Source: Mangrovihabitans endophyticus (GTDB taxonomy: Bacteria > Actinomycetota > Actinomycetes > Mycobacteriales > Micromonosporaceae). Taken from it: 64,000 bases of DNA. Position numbers and translations under genes: made by a program. Position 1 is the stretch's first letter, and every line of letters starts with the position of its first letter. Shown here in pieces: positions 43,601 to 52,600 of the stretch. Below the pieces are notes generated by a model. The model ran no database searches. It had not been told where the DNA came from and worked only from the letters and a program-made list of their open reading frames with translations. The stretch is taken from NCBI RefSeq assembly GCF_014646155.1, contig NZ_BMMX01000001.1:1041720-1105719 (forward strand). The letters run 5' to 3'.

Positions 43601-44465
43601 CCGCCCGGAGATCGACAGCGGGTTGTTGGCCACCTATGCCCGGCACTACCACGCCCGTGGCTGGCTGCCGCACCCGCCGCGCAACGGGCCGGACGACGAA
43701 CCCGCGCCGCGGCGGGACGAGACGTCGCTGCGCGGCCGGGTCGTGGTGGTCACCGGCGCCTCGTCGGGCATCGGAGCGGCGGTCGCTGCCGCGTTGACCC
43801 GGGAGGGCGCGCACGTGGCCCTGGCCGCCCGGCGGGCCGACGCGCTGGAGACCGTCCGGGACACCCTGGACCACCGGGACGGCTCGCGCAGCATGATCCG
43901 GCCGACCGACGTCACCGACCCGGCGCAGGTGGACGCGCTGCTGCGTGCCACAAGCGAGGAGCTCGGCCCGGTCGATGTGCTGGTCAACTGCGCGGGTGTG
44001 ATGTATTACACGTTGATGGCCAACGCCCGCACGCAGGAGTGGGACCGCACGGTCGACGTCAACTGCAAGGGGCTGCTGCACTGCCTCGCCGCCACCGTGC
44101 CGGGCATGGTGGAACGCGGACGCGGCCACGTCGTGGCGATATCCTCCGACGCGGGCCGCAAGGTGTTCCCGGGGCTCGGTGTGTACTCGGCCAGCAAGTT
44201 CTTCGTCGAAGCCACCCTGCAGAGCCTGCGCCTGGAGACCGCGGGCAAGGGACTGCGGGTGACCTCGGTGCAGCCCGGCAACACCGCGACGGATCTGCTG
44301 GGCATGTCCACCGACGCCGAGGCGCTGGCGGCCTACGGCGAACCCACCGGCGCCCGCGTGCTGGACCCGGAGGACGTCGCCGCGGCGGTGCTCAACGCGC
44401 TGCGCCAGCCGGAGCACGTAGCGGTCAACGAGGTGCTGATCGAGCCCCGCGAGGAACCGATCTGA
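40632..44465 (+). CDS. NRPS-like A-T-thioester reductase-SDR carboxylate reductase (ATRR-like)
   Basis: 1277 residues from ATG 40632. Domains: adenylation ~10-530 (A3 YSSGTTGRPKG at ~156, A5-like NVYSASETHE, A8 RGYSVEPGAVE, A10 SGKTDR); carrier ~535-605 (Ser in LGGHSLA, ~563); thioester reductase ~635-1000 (TGATGFLGAFL at ~652, Tyr/Lys in YGQSK); and a C-terminal SDR ~1030-1270 (TGASSGIG, NCAG, YSASK). The Asp that binds alpha-amino groups is absent: VFFIWE replaces FDxxxxE. Aligned pocket residues include Phe, Trp, Trp and Glu. This four-domain order is that of fungal ATRR, which reduces glycine betaine to choline through the aldehyde. The convergent BCCT gene supports a betaine-like substrate; other acids remain possible. 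Confidence 0.85.
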   Translation: MPTFDTDRDLTDTFAAQVRATPDAVALEDEHVTLTYAELDRRTAALADHLRAHGVGRDDLVGVLLGRSADYVIACLAALRAGGAFLVLELAYPPALLAEVMADADPSVVITHAAHTDLIGTGVPLLVLDGPDSAEPPAGPPAAAPASDPERLAFVSYSSGTTGRPKGIANPHRAALRSYLRRFAVSDVRPGDRVACNVFFIWEMLRPLLRGGTVVAVPDEVSYDPAALVDLLAARRVAETLMTPTLLATVLARHPDLGTRLPDLRVLWLNGEVVTGALARRALAALPDARVLNVYSASETHEIAAGDIRALLDDTAEVCPVGPPTDPRHTYVLDPAGRPVEPGVSGELHVGGDCLARGYLNLPETTESAFLPDPFADAPGARMYRTGDRARMRPSGVLEITGRVGSMIKVRGYSVEPGAVETAIMRHLAVRDCAVAAHGDGVDRQLVAYVVRDDRPAAGRTRADIDASGYSPQARRVLSAHLAHYMVPVRWVELDELPLHEASGKTDRSRLPDPPAAQPAGPVSGEERDGSAVTTAAIASLWAAVLNVPPSAVTPETGFFDLGGHSLALADLGGRLSEAFGTTVSPARLAEDPTLTGHRDAVREARDGADPVAHIDLRAALRADAALDEEVRPPRPGRMRPLGDARTVLLTGATGFLGAFLLDALLEGTVARIACLIRPDADAVDARSSATAKLRARLVELGVWRDTLLDRIEVLPGDLGQPLLGLAPDMFDELAGRVDAVVHAGASVNLVYPYAALRNVNVGGTREVLRLACRAGGAAVHHVSTNGVLPPSADRWSEDAELDAEAVPDALPDGYGQSKWVAEQLVHEAGRRGLPVRVYRPGTLSGHSTSGETNTRDLLGALIVESLYLGHAPDVDGWYAEMTPVDYVSRAIWTLAGDDRTDQRVFHLGDPHPLPAGAVFDRLAELGYPTRRIGWDDWVALWNEQRGNVTAHTDTAEVLRGGMPSADVLRSVAVLDDAATQPSLSRYALRRPEIDSGLLATYARHYHARGWLPHPPRNGPDDEPAPRRDETSLRGRVVVVTGASSGIGAAVAAALTREGAHVALAARRADALETVRDTLDHRDGSRSMIRPTDVTDPAQVDALLRATSEELGPVDVLVNCAGVMYYTLMANARTQEWDRTVDVNCKGLLHCLAATVPGMVERGRGHVVAISSDAGRKVFPGLGVYSASKFFVEATLQSLRLETAGKGLRVTSVQPGNTATDLLGMSTDAEALAAYGEPTGARVLDPEDVAAAVLNALRQPEHVAVNEVLIEPREEPI

Positions 44466-44469
44466 CACC

Positions 44470-44507
44470 GGTGAGCCCGGCGGACACGTGCGTCCGCCGG
44501 GCTCACC
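44470..44507. terminator. Bidirectional hairpin terminator
   Basis: Perfect 16-base arms (GGTGAGCCCGGCGGAC and complement) with a 6-base loop lie exactly between the convergent A-T-R-SDR and BCCT genes. No T-tract is seen on either side. Confidence 0.75.
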
Positions 44508-44515
44508 GCATCGCG

Positions 44516-46147
44516 TCAGGCGGGAGTGCGCTCGGTCTCCTCCGCGCGCCGCTCGTCGGACTCCGAACGCGCGGTGCGCAGCGCGTCGCCCAGGCCCTGC
44601 CGGGGCCGGTCCCCGTCCGGCGGCGCCACCGCGGGGTCGCTCGACAGCTCGCGCATCAGCGCGACGGTCAGCGCGAGCATCACCACCGTGAACGGCAGCG
44701 CCACCAGGATGGTCGCCTGCTGCAAGGCTTCCAGGCCGCCGGCCAGCAGCAGCACCGCCGCCACCGCACCGATCATCACGCCCCAGGTGACCACCAGCAC
44801 CCGGTTCGGCGTCAGCGAACCCCGCGACGACAGCGAACCCAGCACCAGCGACGCGGAGTCCGCGCTGGTGACGAAGTACAACGCGATCAGGAGCATCGCG
44901 ACGAAGCTGGTCAGTGTGGCCGCGGGCAGCGCGTCGAGCAGGCCGAACAGCGCGTACTCGGAACCCTGCTGCAACTGGCCGACCAGGTCGGCGCCGCCGG
45001 TCGTCTGGGCGCGCAGCGCGCTGCCGCCCATCACCGCGAACCAGACCGTGCTGGCGCCGCTGGGCATCAGCAGCACGCCGACGATGAACTGGCGGACCGT
45101 ACGGCCGCGGGAGATCCGGGCGATGAAGGTGCCCACGAAGGGCGCCCACGAAATCCACCACGCCCAGTAGAAGATCGTCCAGCCGGCCATCCAGGTGGAG
45201 TCGGAGAACGCGCCGGTACGGGTGGACATGGTGAGCAGGCCGGTGAGGTAGTCGCCGACCGCGGCGGGCAGGATCTCCAGGACGTACACCGTCGGTCCGG
45301 TCAGGAAGACGAAGAGCATGAGCAGCGTGGCCAGGCACACGTTGATGGTGGACAGCCACTTGACGCCCCTGTTGAGCCCGGAGAAGGCGGAGACCACGAA
45401 CGCCGCGGTCAGCGTCCCGATGATGGCGATCTCCAGCCACCTGCTGTCCGGCACGTCGGCGACGATGCCGAGCCCGGCCGCGACCTGCAAGGCGCCGAGG
45501 CCGAGGCTGGTGGCCGAGCCGAACACGGTGGCGAACACGGCGATCAGGTCGATGACCCGTCCGGCCGCGCCGTCGGCGCGGTCACCGATGAGCGGGTGGA
45601 AGGCCGCCGAGATGCGGTTTCCGCGTCCCTTGCGGAACGTGGCGTAGGCCAGCGCCAAGCCGGCGACGGCGTAGATGGCCCACGGATGCAGCGTCCAGTG
45701 GAACAGCGTGTATTGCATCGCCGCCGCCGCGGCGGGTGGGGTCTGCGGGTCCACGCCGGCCGCCGGGGGAGGAGTGGCGTAGTGCGTGACGGGCTCGGCC
45801 ACCGCATAGAAGATCAGGCCGATGCCCATGCCGGCGGAGAACATCATGGCGATCCACGCCAGCGTGCTGAACTCCGGCTGGTCGTCGTCGGCGCCGAGCC
45901 GGATCTTGCCGTACCGGCTGGCCGCGATGACGAGGGTGATCACGAGGAAGGCGTCGGCGGCCACCACGAAGAACCAGCCGAATGTGTCGATGGTCCAGCC
46001 GAGGCTGGTGTCGGCGAATCCGCCGAGCGAATCGGGGGCGAGGGCACCCCACAGGACAACGAGAAGGATGCCGACGAGGGCGATCGATACGAGCATGCGG
46101 TCTGTGCTGGGCGGTCGTTCACCGACCGGGGCAGGGGTTCCGCTCAT
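44516..46147 (-). CDS. BCCT-family betaine/choline/carnitine transporter
   Basis: 543 residues from ATG 46147, with about 12 hydrophobic segments. BCCT signatures: FSAGMGIGLIFYAVAEP, FHWTLHPWAIYA, and FYWAWWISWAPFVG followed by RISRGRTVRQF. The aromatic residues that cage the trimethylammonium group in BetP are all matched: Trp, Trp and Tyr in FHW-x4-WAIY, and the three Trp of AWWISW. The glycine-rich GMGIGL is the form found in Na-coupled betaine carriers. The C-terminal ~60 residues are charged and cytosolic. It should import glycine betaine or a close analogue, for osmoprotection or as substrate for the neighbouring reductase. Confidence 0.9.
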   Translation of the reverse strand: MSGTPAPVGERPPSTDRMLVSIALVGILLVVLWGALAPDSLGGFADTSLGWTIDTFGWFFVVAADAFLVITLVIAASRYGKIRLGADDDQPEFSTLAWIAMMFSAGMGIGLIFYAVAEPVTHYATPPPAAGVDPQTPPAAAAAMQYTLFHWTLHPWAIYAVAGLALAYATFRKGRGNRISAAFHPLIGDRADGAAGRVIDLIAVFATVFGSATSLGLGALQVAAGLGIVADVPDSRWLEIAIIGTLTAAFVVSAFSGLNRGVKWLSTINVCLATLLMLFVFLTGPTVYVLEILPAAVGDYLTGLLTMSTRTGAFSDSTWMAGWTIFYWAWWISWAPFVGTFIARISRGRTVRQFIVGVLLMPSGASTVWFAVMGGSALRAQTTGGADLVGQLQQGSEYALFGLLDALPAATLTSFVAMLLIALYFVTSADSASLVLGSLSSRGSLTPNRVLVVTWGVMIGAVAAVLLLAGGLEALQQATILVALPFTVVMLALTVALMRELSSDPAVAPPDGDRPRQGLGDALRTARSESDERRAEETERTPA

Positions 46148-46189
46148 CTCATCATCGTCAGCGCATCCGAAGCTGGACGAAAGCTGAAG

Positions 46190-46213
46190 CCGGAATTGCG
46201 GCTAATATTCCGG
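46190..46213. promoter_or_regulatory. Inverted repeat upstream of BCCT gene
   Basis: CCGGAAT and ATTCCGG are separated by 10 bases, about 45 bases before the transporter start, in a locally AT-richer stretch. It is a possible operator or promoter-overlapping site, for example for osmotic control. Confidence 0.35.
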
Positions 46214-46351
46214 GGAGAAGGGCAGTATTCGGTGGTGTGGGCAGGCTGTCCGAGACTCTCGTCACGCTGTCCACAAGGGATTTCCCGGCCGGCCTGCGCT
46301 CCGCGTGGTGCGTCGGCGCCCCGGCCGCGCCGTCACGGCCGGGGCGTCCGC

Positions 46352-47050
46352 TCAACCGGCTTCGAGGCCCGGACGGCCGCCGTTGTCCAGGTCGCGTAGC
46401 TGGTTCGTGATGTGGCTGTCCAGCGCCTCCTGGTAACCCTCCGCGAACCGGCTGAGCCGCTCGATCTCGCCCAGCAACTGGGAGCGCCGCGCACCCAGGC
46501 TGTTCATCGCCTCGGTGTGCTCACGCTGCGCATCGCTCTCGATGCTCCCGGCCTTGCGCCGTGCCTCGTTGGTGATCTGCTCGCTCTTGCTCCGCGCGTT
46601 GCTGAGCAGGGCGTCCGCCTCGGTGTGCGCGTCGCGCATGTGGTCGTCCGCCGTGCGCTGGGCCATCATCAGCACGCGGGCGTTGCGCTCGTCACCATCC
46701 CCGGCCGGGAGCTGGCCGGCCGGCCCGGCGGCAGGTCCCTGCTCCAGTTGTGCCTGCAGGCCGCGGGCGTTCTGCTCGGCGCGATCACGCTCGTGCTGCA
46801 GGCGCTGCAACTGTGCGGACAGGCTGGACAGTTCGGCGCTCATCGCCATCGCCGAGGACCCGTGACCGCCACCCGGCGCCTCGCCCCGCTGCATCTGCTC
46901 CAGCAGCGCACTGTTCTCCTCCAGGAGCCTGATCAGCTCCTGTTCCACTTCGTCGAGGAACGCGTCGACCTCCTCTTCGTCGTAGCCTCGCTTGCCGATC
47001 GGCGGACGCTTGAAGGCCATGTTGTGGATGTCTGCGGGCGTGAGCGGCAT
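46352..47050 (-). CDS. divIVA: DivIVA/Wag31-type polar growth protein
   Basis: 232 residues from ATG 47050, six bases after AAGG; the ATG at 47056 lies directly on that site and longer starts are unlikely. The N-terminus is the actinobacterial DivIVA domain ([20 protein letters not shown], then [18 protein letters not shown]). A variable Gly-rich linker and two long coiled-coil stretches follow, with [27 protein letters not shown] heptads. It recruits the polar cell-wall machinery. It is somewhat shorter than many essential Wag31 proteins, so it could be a second paralogue; the usual ftsZ-sepF-ylm neighbours are absent here. Confidence 0.88.
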   Translation of the reverse strand: MPLTPADIHNMAFKRPPIGKRGYDEEEVDAFLDEVEQELIRLLEENSALLEQMQRGEAPGGGHGSSAMAMSAELSSLSAQLQRLQHERDRAEQNARGLQAQLEQGPAAGPAGQLPAGDGDERNARVLMMAQRTADDHMRDAHTEADALLSNARSKSEQITNEARRKAGSIESDAQREHTEAMNSLGARRSQLLGEIERLSRFAEGYQEALDSHITNQLRDLDNGGRPGLEAG

Positions 47051-47193
47051 CGTCATCCTTGGATGCGCGGGAATGATGGGCGTGCCGATACTACGCAGCA
47101 CGGCTGAGAAGCATCTCCAGGGTGGGTGATCCGGACAATCCGTGCGCGACCCTCGTCGGCGGTGGCCACGGACTGACGGGAATGCGCGGCTGG

Positions 47194-47643
47194 TCAGGGC
47201 GGTGACTCGTCCGCCAGGTTCGCCACACAGGCGCCCAGACTGTCCAGCAGCGCTTGTTGTTGCGCCGCGGTGAGCGTACGGCACATGCGGTTCTGCACCG
47301 CGCGCACCGCCATGCTGGCCGTCTGCAACTGAGCCCGCCCGGCCGTGGTGAGCTCGGTGGGCAGTTCGCGGCCGCGCGCCGCCACCGCCGGCCGGTTCAC
47401 CAGGCCGCGGTCCTGCAGGCCGCGCAGGACGACATTCATCGACTGGCGGGTGACGAAGGTGCCGCGGGCGAGTTCGGCGTTCGACAGGCCCGGGCGCTGG
47501 CCGAGCAGCTCCAGGCAGGAGTACTGCGGGACGGTGAGGCCCAGGGGACGCAGCGCCGCGTCCATCGCGGTGCGCAGCGCCACCGCAGCCTGCTTGAGCA
47601 CGTACCCGACGGCATCGTCGACCGGACCGACCGTTTGACTCAT
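47194..47643 (-). CDS. MarR-family transcriptional regulator
   Basis: 149 residues from ATG 47643. MarR winged-helix features: [46 protein letters not shown] as recognition helix, a wing with [15 protein letters not shown], and a C-terminal dimerisation helix. The start codon lies inside a long palindrome (47642-47687), so it very probably represses itself and the divergent VOC gene. No ribosome site is visible, so the message may be leaderless. Confidence 0.87.
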   Translation of the reverse strand: MSQTVGPVDDAVGYVLKQAAVALRTAMDAALRPLGLTVPQYSCLELLGQRPGLSNAELARGTFVTRQSMNVVLRGLQDRGLVNRPAVAARGRELPTELTTAGRAQLQTASMAVRAVQNRMCRTLTAAQQQALLDSLGACVANLADESPP

Positions 47644-47687
47644 GTCAGGAGTTTGACATACTCTCCCGTATGTCAAAGTCCTGACAT
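47642..47687. promoter_or_regulatory. 46-bp near-perfect palindrome, MarR operator candidate
   Basis: Two 20-base arms with one mismatch flank a TCTCCC centre. Each arm contains TGTCAGGA or its complement and an inner TTTGACATAC; the inner 10-base arms match perfectly. It overlaps the MarR start codon and lies ~48 bases before the VOC start. TTGACA inside each arm can double as a -35 box. Confidence 0.75.
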
Positions 47688-47734
47688 CAAGTCGCGGTGG
47701 ACGCGGCGATGCCGGGCACGAGAGGGAGTGGATC

Positions 47735-48103
47735 ATGAGCGTTACCGGACCCGACTTCATCGCCCTGCAGGTGCGTGACCTGGACCGGGCGGCGGCCTTC
47801 TACACGGACATGCTCGGGCTGACCCGGGCCCCGGCCGGGCCACCAGGGGCGGTGGTGTTCGCCACCACGCCGGTGCCGTTCGCGGTCCGCAACCCGCTGC
47901 CCGGCGTCGATCTGGACGCGGTGGACCGGCCGGGCCTGGGCGTGGCGCTGTGGCTGCACGCCGAGGACGCCCAGGTCCTGCACGACAAGCTGGCCGCTGC
48001 GGGCGTGCCGATCGCCGCGCCGCCGGTCGACGGCCCGTTCGGCCGCACGTTCACCTTCACCGATCCGGACGGGTACGCGGTCACCGTCCACGACCAGCGC
48101 TAG
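47735..48103 (+). CDS. VOC/glyoxalase-fold protein under MarR control
   Basis: 122 residues from ATG 47735, with GAGGGAG upstream. It is a single VOC domain: FIALQVRDLDRAAAFYTDMLGL, GVALWLHAEDAQVLHDKLAAAGV, and FTFTDPDGYAVTVHD. This MarR/VOC divergent pairing is a common detoxification arrangement. The stop overlaps that of the convergent SagB-type gene by 4 bases. Confidence 0.82.
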   Translation: MSVTGPDFIALQVRDLDRAAAFYTDMLGLTRAPAGPPGAVVFATTPVPFAVRNPLPGVDLDAVDRPGLGVALWLHAEDAQVLHDKLAAAGVPIAAPPVDGPFGRTFTFTDPDGYAVTVHDQR

Positions 48104-49575
48104 CGCGTGTGCCGCCCGGCGAGTCGCGGGGTCACCGTGCGGACGCCGACCGGGTCCCGGGGACGGCCGCCCGCCCGCGCGGTGTACTCCGGCACGCCGA
48201 CGCACGTGAACAGCAGGGTCACCGTCTCCTCCGGCACCCCGAGCAGGCCCGGCACCTCGGAATCCAGGAAGGTCATGCCGGTGGCGCTGGCGCCCAGCGC
48301 GTACGCGGCCAGATGCAGGCGGCCCTCGACGATGCCGGCGGCCAGTTGCGCGCCGCGGTAACCGCGGTCGTCCAGCCGCTCCGCCGGCACGGCGGAGATG
48401 GCGACGTAGGCGGCCTCCGCGGCCAGCGACTGGCCCAGGCAGAGGCGTTCCAGTTCGGCCCGCAGGTCGCCGCCGGGCGCCGGTCTGGCCAGGTCGGGCC
48501 ACCGGTAGAGGCCGGGCGCGAGATGATCGACGCCGTGCGCCGCCATCCAGTGCGGCACGTCGATGCCACGCAGGGCGGCGGTCATGGACCATTCCATGGT
48601 GGTCCGCGCGAGCGTGCCCCCGCGGTCCATCCGGCGCTGGGATCCGCGCCGGAGCACCACCGTGTCGAACGAGTCGGCGGCCGGGGCGTGCGCCAGCGAG
48701 GTCCCCTCCGGCCACGGGTCGCCCAGCACGCTGCGCTCGCCCGCGGTCTGCGCGGCGGTGCACAGCGGGAACTCCACCGCGGGCAGGCGCCCCGGCGTGG
48801 CCGGACCGCGTGGGGTCACCGCGGGTTCGGCGTCGCCGAGCGACAGCAGGGCGAGTGGATACTCGTGCACGCCGTCGGCGCCGACGAGTTCCCGCACCGC
48901 GGCGTCGGGGAACAGGGAGCGCAGCCGTGGCGTCATCCCGGCACTCGCGGCGGCGCCGCTGAGCTGGGACAACAGCGTGCCGGCGTCCCAGTAGAGATGC
49001 CGCCAGCCGCGTTCGGCGTACCGCCATCCGGTGCGCCACGGCACGCCGGTGACGACGAGCGTGGTGGCCGCGCCCCGCGCCGCCGGTCCGATCTGGACGA
49101 GGGCGTGCCGCACCGGGTCGTACCAGTGCACCCCGTCCGGGACGCCGGCCACGCCGACCGTCGACGCATACACCTCCAGCGGAAACCGCGCGCCCGCAGA
49201 CCCGCAGGCACGGAACAGCACCCGCATGCCGCGGCGCTGCGTGGTCCGCACGACGCCGGCGCCGAGAAACAGGATCCGGCCCAGTTGCGCCGCGTCCAGC
49301 GGCTGCGCCGGGCACGGATGCCCGGCCAGCACGGCGGTTGCGGACACGCCCGGATCGCTCGGGTCACCGGGCAGGTCGAGGACCGCAAGGCCGTCGGGAT
49401 AGGACTTGGCCGGCGGCGGCACGGTGTCCGGATTGTTCGGGACCAGATCGTGCCGCACCCGCGGATCGTCCACCGGGACGGTCCACTCACGATCGGGCGT
49501 GTAGGACGTCAGCCGATGCAGCAGCCCGGCGCCGGAATCGAAGAACACCGGGCCCACCCTGCCAGCACCGGCCAC
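48100..49575 (-). CDS. SagB/ThcOx-type nitroreductase-family protein
   Basis: About 491 residues from GTG 49575; GTG 49557 is an alternative, and the frame to 49725 would run through the divergent gene's start. It resembles SagB-type FMN dehydrogenases: LHRLTSYTPDREW near the N-terminus, then RVLFRACGSAGARFPLEVYAST, AYALGASATGMTFLDSEVPGLL near the C-terminus, and two nitroreductase-like halves. SagB enzymes oxidise azolines in thiazole/oxazole peptides, but no YcaO cyclase or precursor gene is seen nearby. A stand-alone flavin oxidoreductase is the safer call. Its start lies ~50 bases from the divergent KAP-NTPase gene. Confidence 0.7.
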   Translation of the reverse strand: MAGAGRVGPVFFDSGAGLLHRLTSYTPDREWTVPVDDPRVRHDLVPNNPDTVPPPAKSYPDGLAVLDLPGDPSDPGVSATAVLAGHPCPAQPLDAAQLGRILFLGAGVVRTTQRRGMRVLFRACGSAGARFPLEVYASTVGVAGVPDGVHWYDPVRHALVQIGPAARGAATTLVVTGVPWRTGWRYAERGWRHLYWDAGTLLSQLSGAAASAGMTPRLRSLFPDAAVRELVGADGVHEYPLALLSLGDAEPAVTPRGPATPGRLPAVEFPLCTAAQTAGERSVLGDPWPEGTSLAHAPAADSFDTVVLRRGSQRRMDRGGTLARTTMEWSMTAALRGIDVPHWMAAHGVDHLAPGLYRWPDLARPAPGGDLRAELERLCLGQSLAAEAAYVAISAVPAERLDDRGYRGAQLAAGIVEGRLHLAAYALGASATGMTFLDSEVPGLLGVPEETVTLLFTCVGVPEYTARAGGRPRDPVGVRTVTPRLAGRHTR

Positions 49576-49624
49576 CGGTGTCAGGCCCCGACGCCGCACC
49601 GGGATCGTTCCGTAAGCTGTGCCG

Positions 49625-52600
49625 ATGAACAGGCGCCGACCGCGACAAGCGTCCGCGCCCCCGGCGCCGTCCCGGGCGAAGTCGCCGTCCCTGGCGAAGT
49701 CGCTGGCAGTGAGCGACGCGGCCACCGTCGAGGATCATCTCGGCTTCGCCCGGTTCGCGGTCCCGCTGGCGGAATACATCGCCGGCATGGAACCGAGCCG
49801 CACGCCGTGGACGGTGGGTGTCTACGGCGAGTGGGGCAGCGGCAAGACCAGCTTTCTGCGTCAGGTCAGCGCCGAGCTCACCGCGCGTGGACTGGAGCCG
49901 GTCTGGTTCAACGCCTGGAAGTACGCGCGGGAGCAGGACCTGTGGCAGGCGCTGATCCAGACCATCCTGGACCGCGTCCGGGTGGCCGGTCCGCCGCCGC
50001 GTCGCGCGTGGGTGAAGCTGCGGCTCTGGTTCCGGTCGGTGAACGTACGGGCCGGGCTGCTGGATCTGTCCGGCAAGCTGTTCGTTCTGCTGTTTCGCGT
50101 CGCACTGATCGCGTTGTTCCTGTTCATGGCGGCCAGCGTGGCGGTGCCGTCGGCAGGCGCGGCGCTGACCGGCGCGCTGGACGGGCTGCCGGCGTTGCAG
50201 GAGCTGCTCGGTGAGCCCTGGGCGCGAGTGGCGGTCGCGCTGGGTGCGGCGCTGGCGGCCAAGCCGGAGTCGCTGTTCAAGATCTTCGATGTCCGGCTCG
50301 GGTTCGACCTGGCCACCTTCCGGAAGCGGCGCAGCTACCGGGAGAAGATGGCGTTCCTGGAGGAGTTCAGCGCGGACTTCCGGGACATCGTCCGGATCGT
50401 CTGCCGGGACCGGCCGCTGGTCGTGATCATCGACGACCTGGACCGCTGCCTGCCCGAGCAGACCCTGCAGATCGTCGAGACGATCAAGCTCTTCCTGGAC
50501 GTCGAGGGCTGCGTCTTCCTGGTCGCGGTGGACCGCGACATCATCGAGAACGCGGTGGCGGTGCAGTACCGCGACCTGGCCTCCCACGAGGGCCTGTTGC
50601 GTCGCATCTCGGAGACCTACTTCGAGAAGATCGTCCAGTTGCCGTTCTCGCTGCCGCCGGTGCCCGCGCCGGCGATGGACAACCTGATCCGGGCGGTCTC
50701 CGACGACGAGGACGTGCATCGCTGCCTGCCGATTCTGCGCGGCGGGCCGCCCTACAACCCCCGCCGGATCAAGCGTCTGGTGCAGACGTTCACGCTGCTG
50801 AAGAGCCTGGCCGCGGGTGCGTTCGAGGAATCGTCGCCGCCGGTGCCCGCGCTCCTGGCCAAGATCGTCGTCATTCAGGCGCGGTACCGCGACGTGTACG
50901 ACGCGATCGTGGACGAGCCGTCGCTGCTGGCCGCACTGGAACAGGCGTACCGCGCACCGGCGAGCGAGCCGGGAGAGGTCGCGGACCGGCAGTTGCTCGA
51001 CGACGAACGGGCCCGGCTGTTCGCCACCCGGCACCCCGACCTGCCGGACGTGTTCCAATGCCGGATCTCCGCCGCCGACTCGTTCGCGTTGGTGTCCACC
51101 AGCGAATACCTCTCCTTCGTCCGCGCGGTGGTGCCGCCGGATGCGGCGGGCGAGGCGTCCGAACCGGAGGCGCCGCCCACCTTCGCGGTGTGGCACCGGC
51201 ACCGTGACGCCGGATGGGCGGAGTGGTTCGCCCGGCAACTGTCCGACGCGGGATATCCGGTGCAGCTCACCGGGCTGGACGGCGCGCCGGGGGCGGACGC
51301 CCGCCCGGACTACGTGGTCGTGGTGCTGTCCCGCGCGGCGGCGGAGGAGACGCCCGCCCAGCACTGGGCCGCGGTGCGGGTCGCCGCGCCACGCGTGCTG
51401 GTGGCCAAGGTCGGCCCGGTGCCCGTCCCACCGCTGCTGGCCGACCGGGACGTGCTCACCTTCGACGGGTTGCAGGAGGTGGAGGCCCGGGCGGTGCTGT
51501 TGAGCGCCCTCGACCCGCGGCACCGCCGCCCCGCGGACCTGGGCGCGAGCCGGCAGACCGAGTCGTCGCTGCCCTACCCCGGACGGAGTCTGCGCGTCAC
51601 CAACGTGCGGCAACCGTCCACCGCCCTGGTCGAGCGGCGCGACCTGCGCCACCGGGTGGACGTCCTGCTGGGGGAGGTCCGCGAGGCCGACACGCCGACG
51701 GTCTGCGCGCTGATCGGCATGCCCGGCGCCGGCAAGACCGAGGCGGCGCGCCAGTACGCGCTGCGGCACGCCGACGAATACCAGATCGTCTGGTGGATCG
51801 ACGGCTCGCGGCCGGCCGCGATCGAGGCGGGGCTGCGGGACATGGCCCATGAATGGAACGGGCGGTGGCGCCCGGACGCGGATCCGCGGACCCTTCTCGG
51901 TGAGCCGATCACCGGCGTACGCCGGTGGCTGCTGATCATCGACGGAGCCGCCGATCCGGCCACCGTGGGCCCCCACCTGCCGCCCGCGGTGCGCGGCGAC
52001 ATTCTGGTCACCTCGCGGCTGCGTAGCTGGTCACAGGCCGCGCGACAGATCGAAGTCGCGCCGTTCGAGCCGGCCGAGTCCGCCGAACTCCTCGGTATCC
52101 ACCTGACTCAGGAATCGCCGCGGGCGCGGACCGAACTGGCGGACGTGCTGGGTCACCTGCCGTCCGCGCTGCACGCGGCGGTGACGTTCCTGAGCTTCGC
52201 CTCCGTGCCGGTCGAGGAGTTCCGCCGCCGGCTGGACGCCGAGGACCGGGCGCTGCTGGAACGCACCGGCCTGGTCACCGCGCTGACCCCGGACCCGGTG
52301 CAGGTGGTGGTGCCCGCCTTCGTGGCGTCCCGGCCGCTGCCACGGGCGCTGGCCGGCGCCTCCGAGGAGGCGCTCGGCGCCCTGCGCGAGCAATCCCTGG
52401 CGCACCTGCACACCGACCGGGTGCGGTGGCATCCGATGGTGCAGCTCGCGGTCCGCGCCGCGCTGGACCCCGAGCGGTCGCGACGGGTGATCGCCGACAC
52501 GCTCGCCGCGATCGGCGCGCGAACGGACGTGTTCCTCGCCGACCCGGTCGAGGGCACCGTGACCGACCACCTGGCGGCCCTGCTGCGGCACGGCACCCGT

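Noticed and set aside
43454..46399. 981-codon plus-strand frame across the terminator
   Set aside because: It overlaps the SDR domain out of frame and then runs antisense through the BCCT gene and across the hairpin at 44470, with no recognisable domain.
48100..49575. SagB-type protein as evidence of a thiazole/oxazole peptide cluster
   Set aside because: No YcaO, SagC-like or precursor peptide gene is seen on either side.
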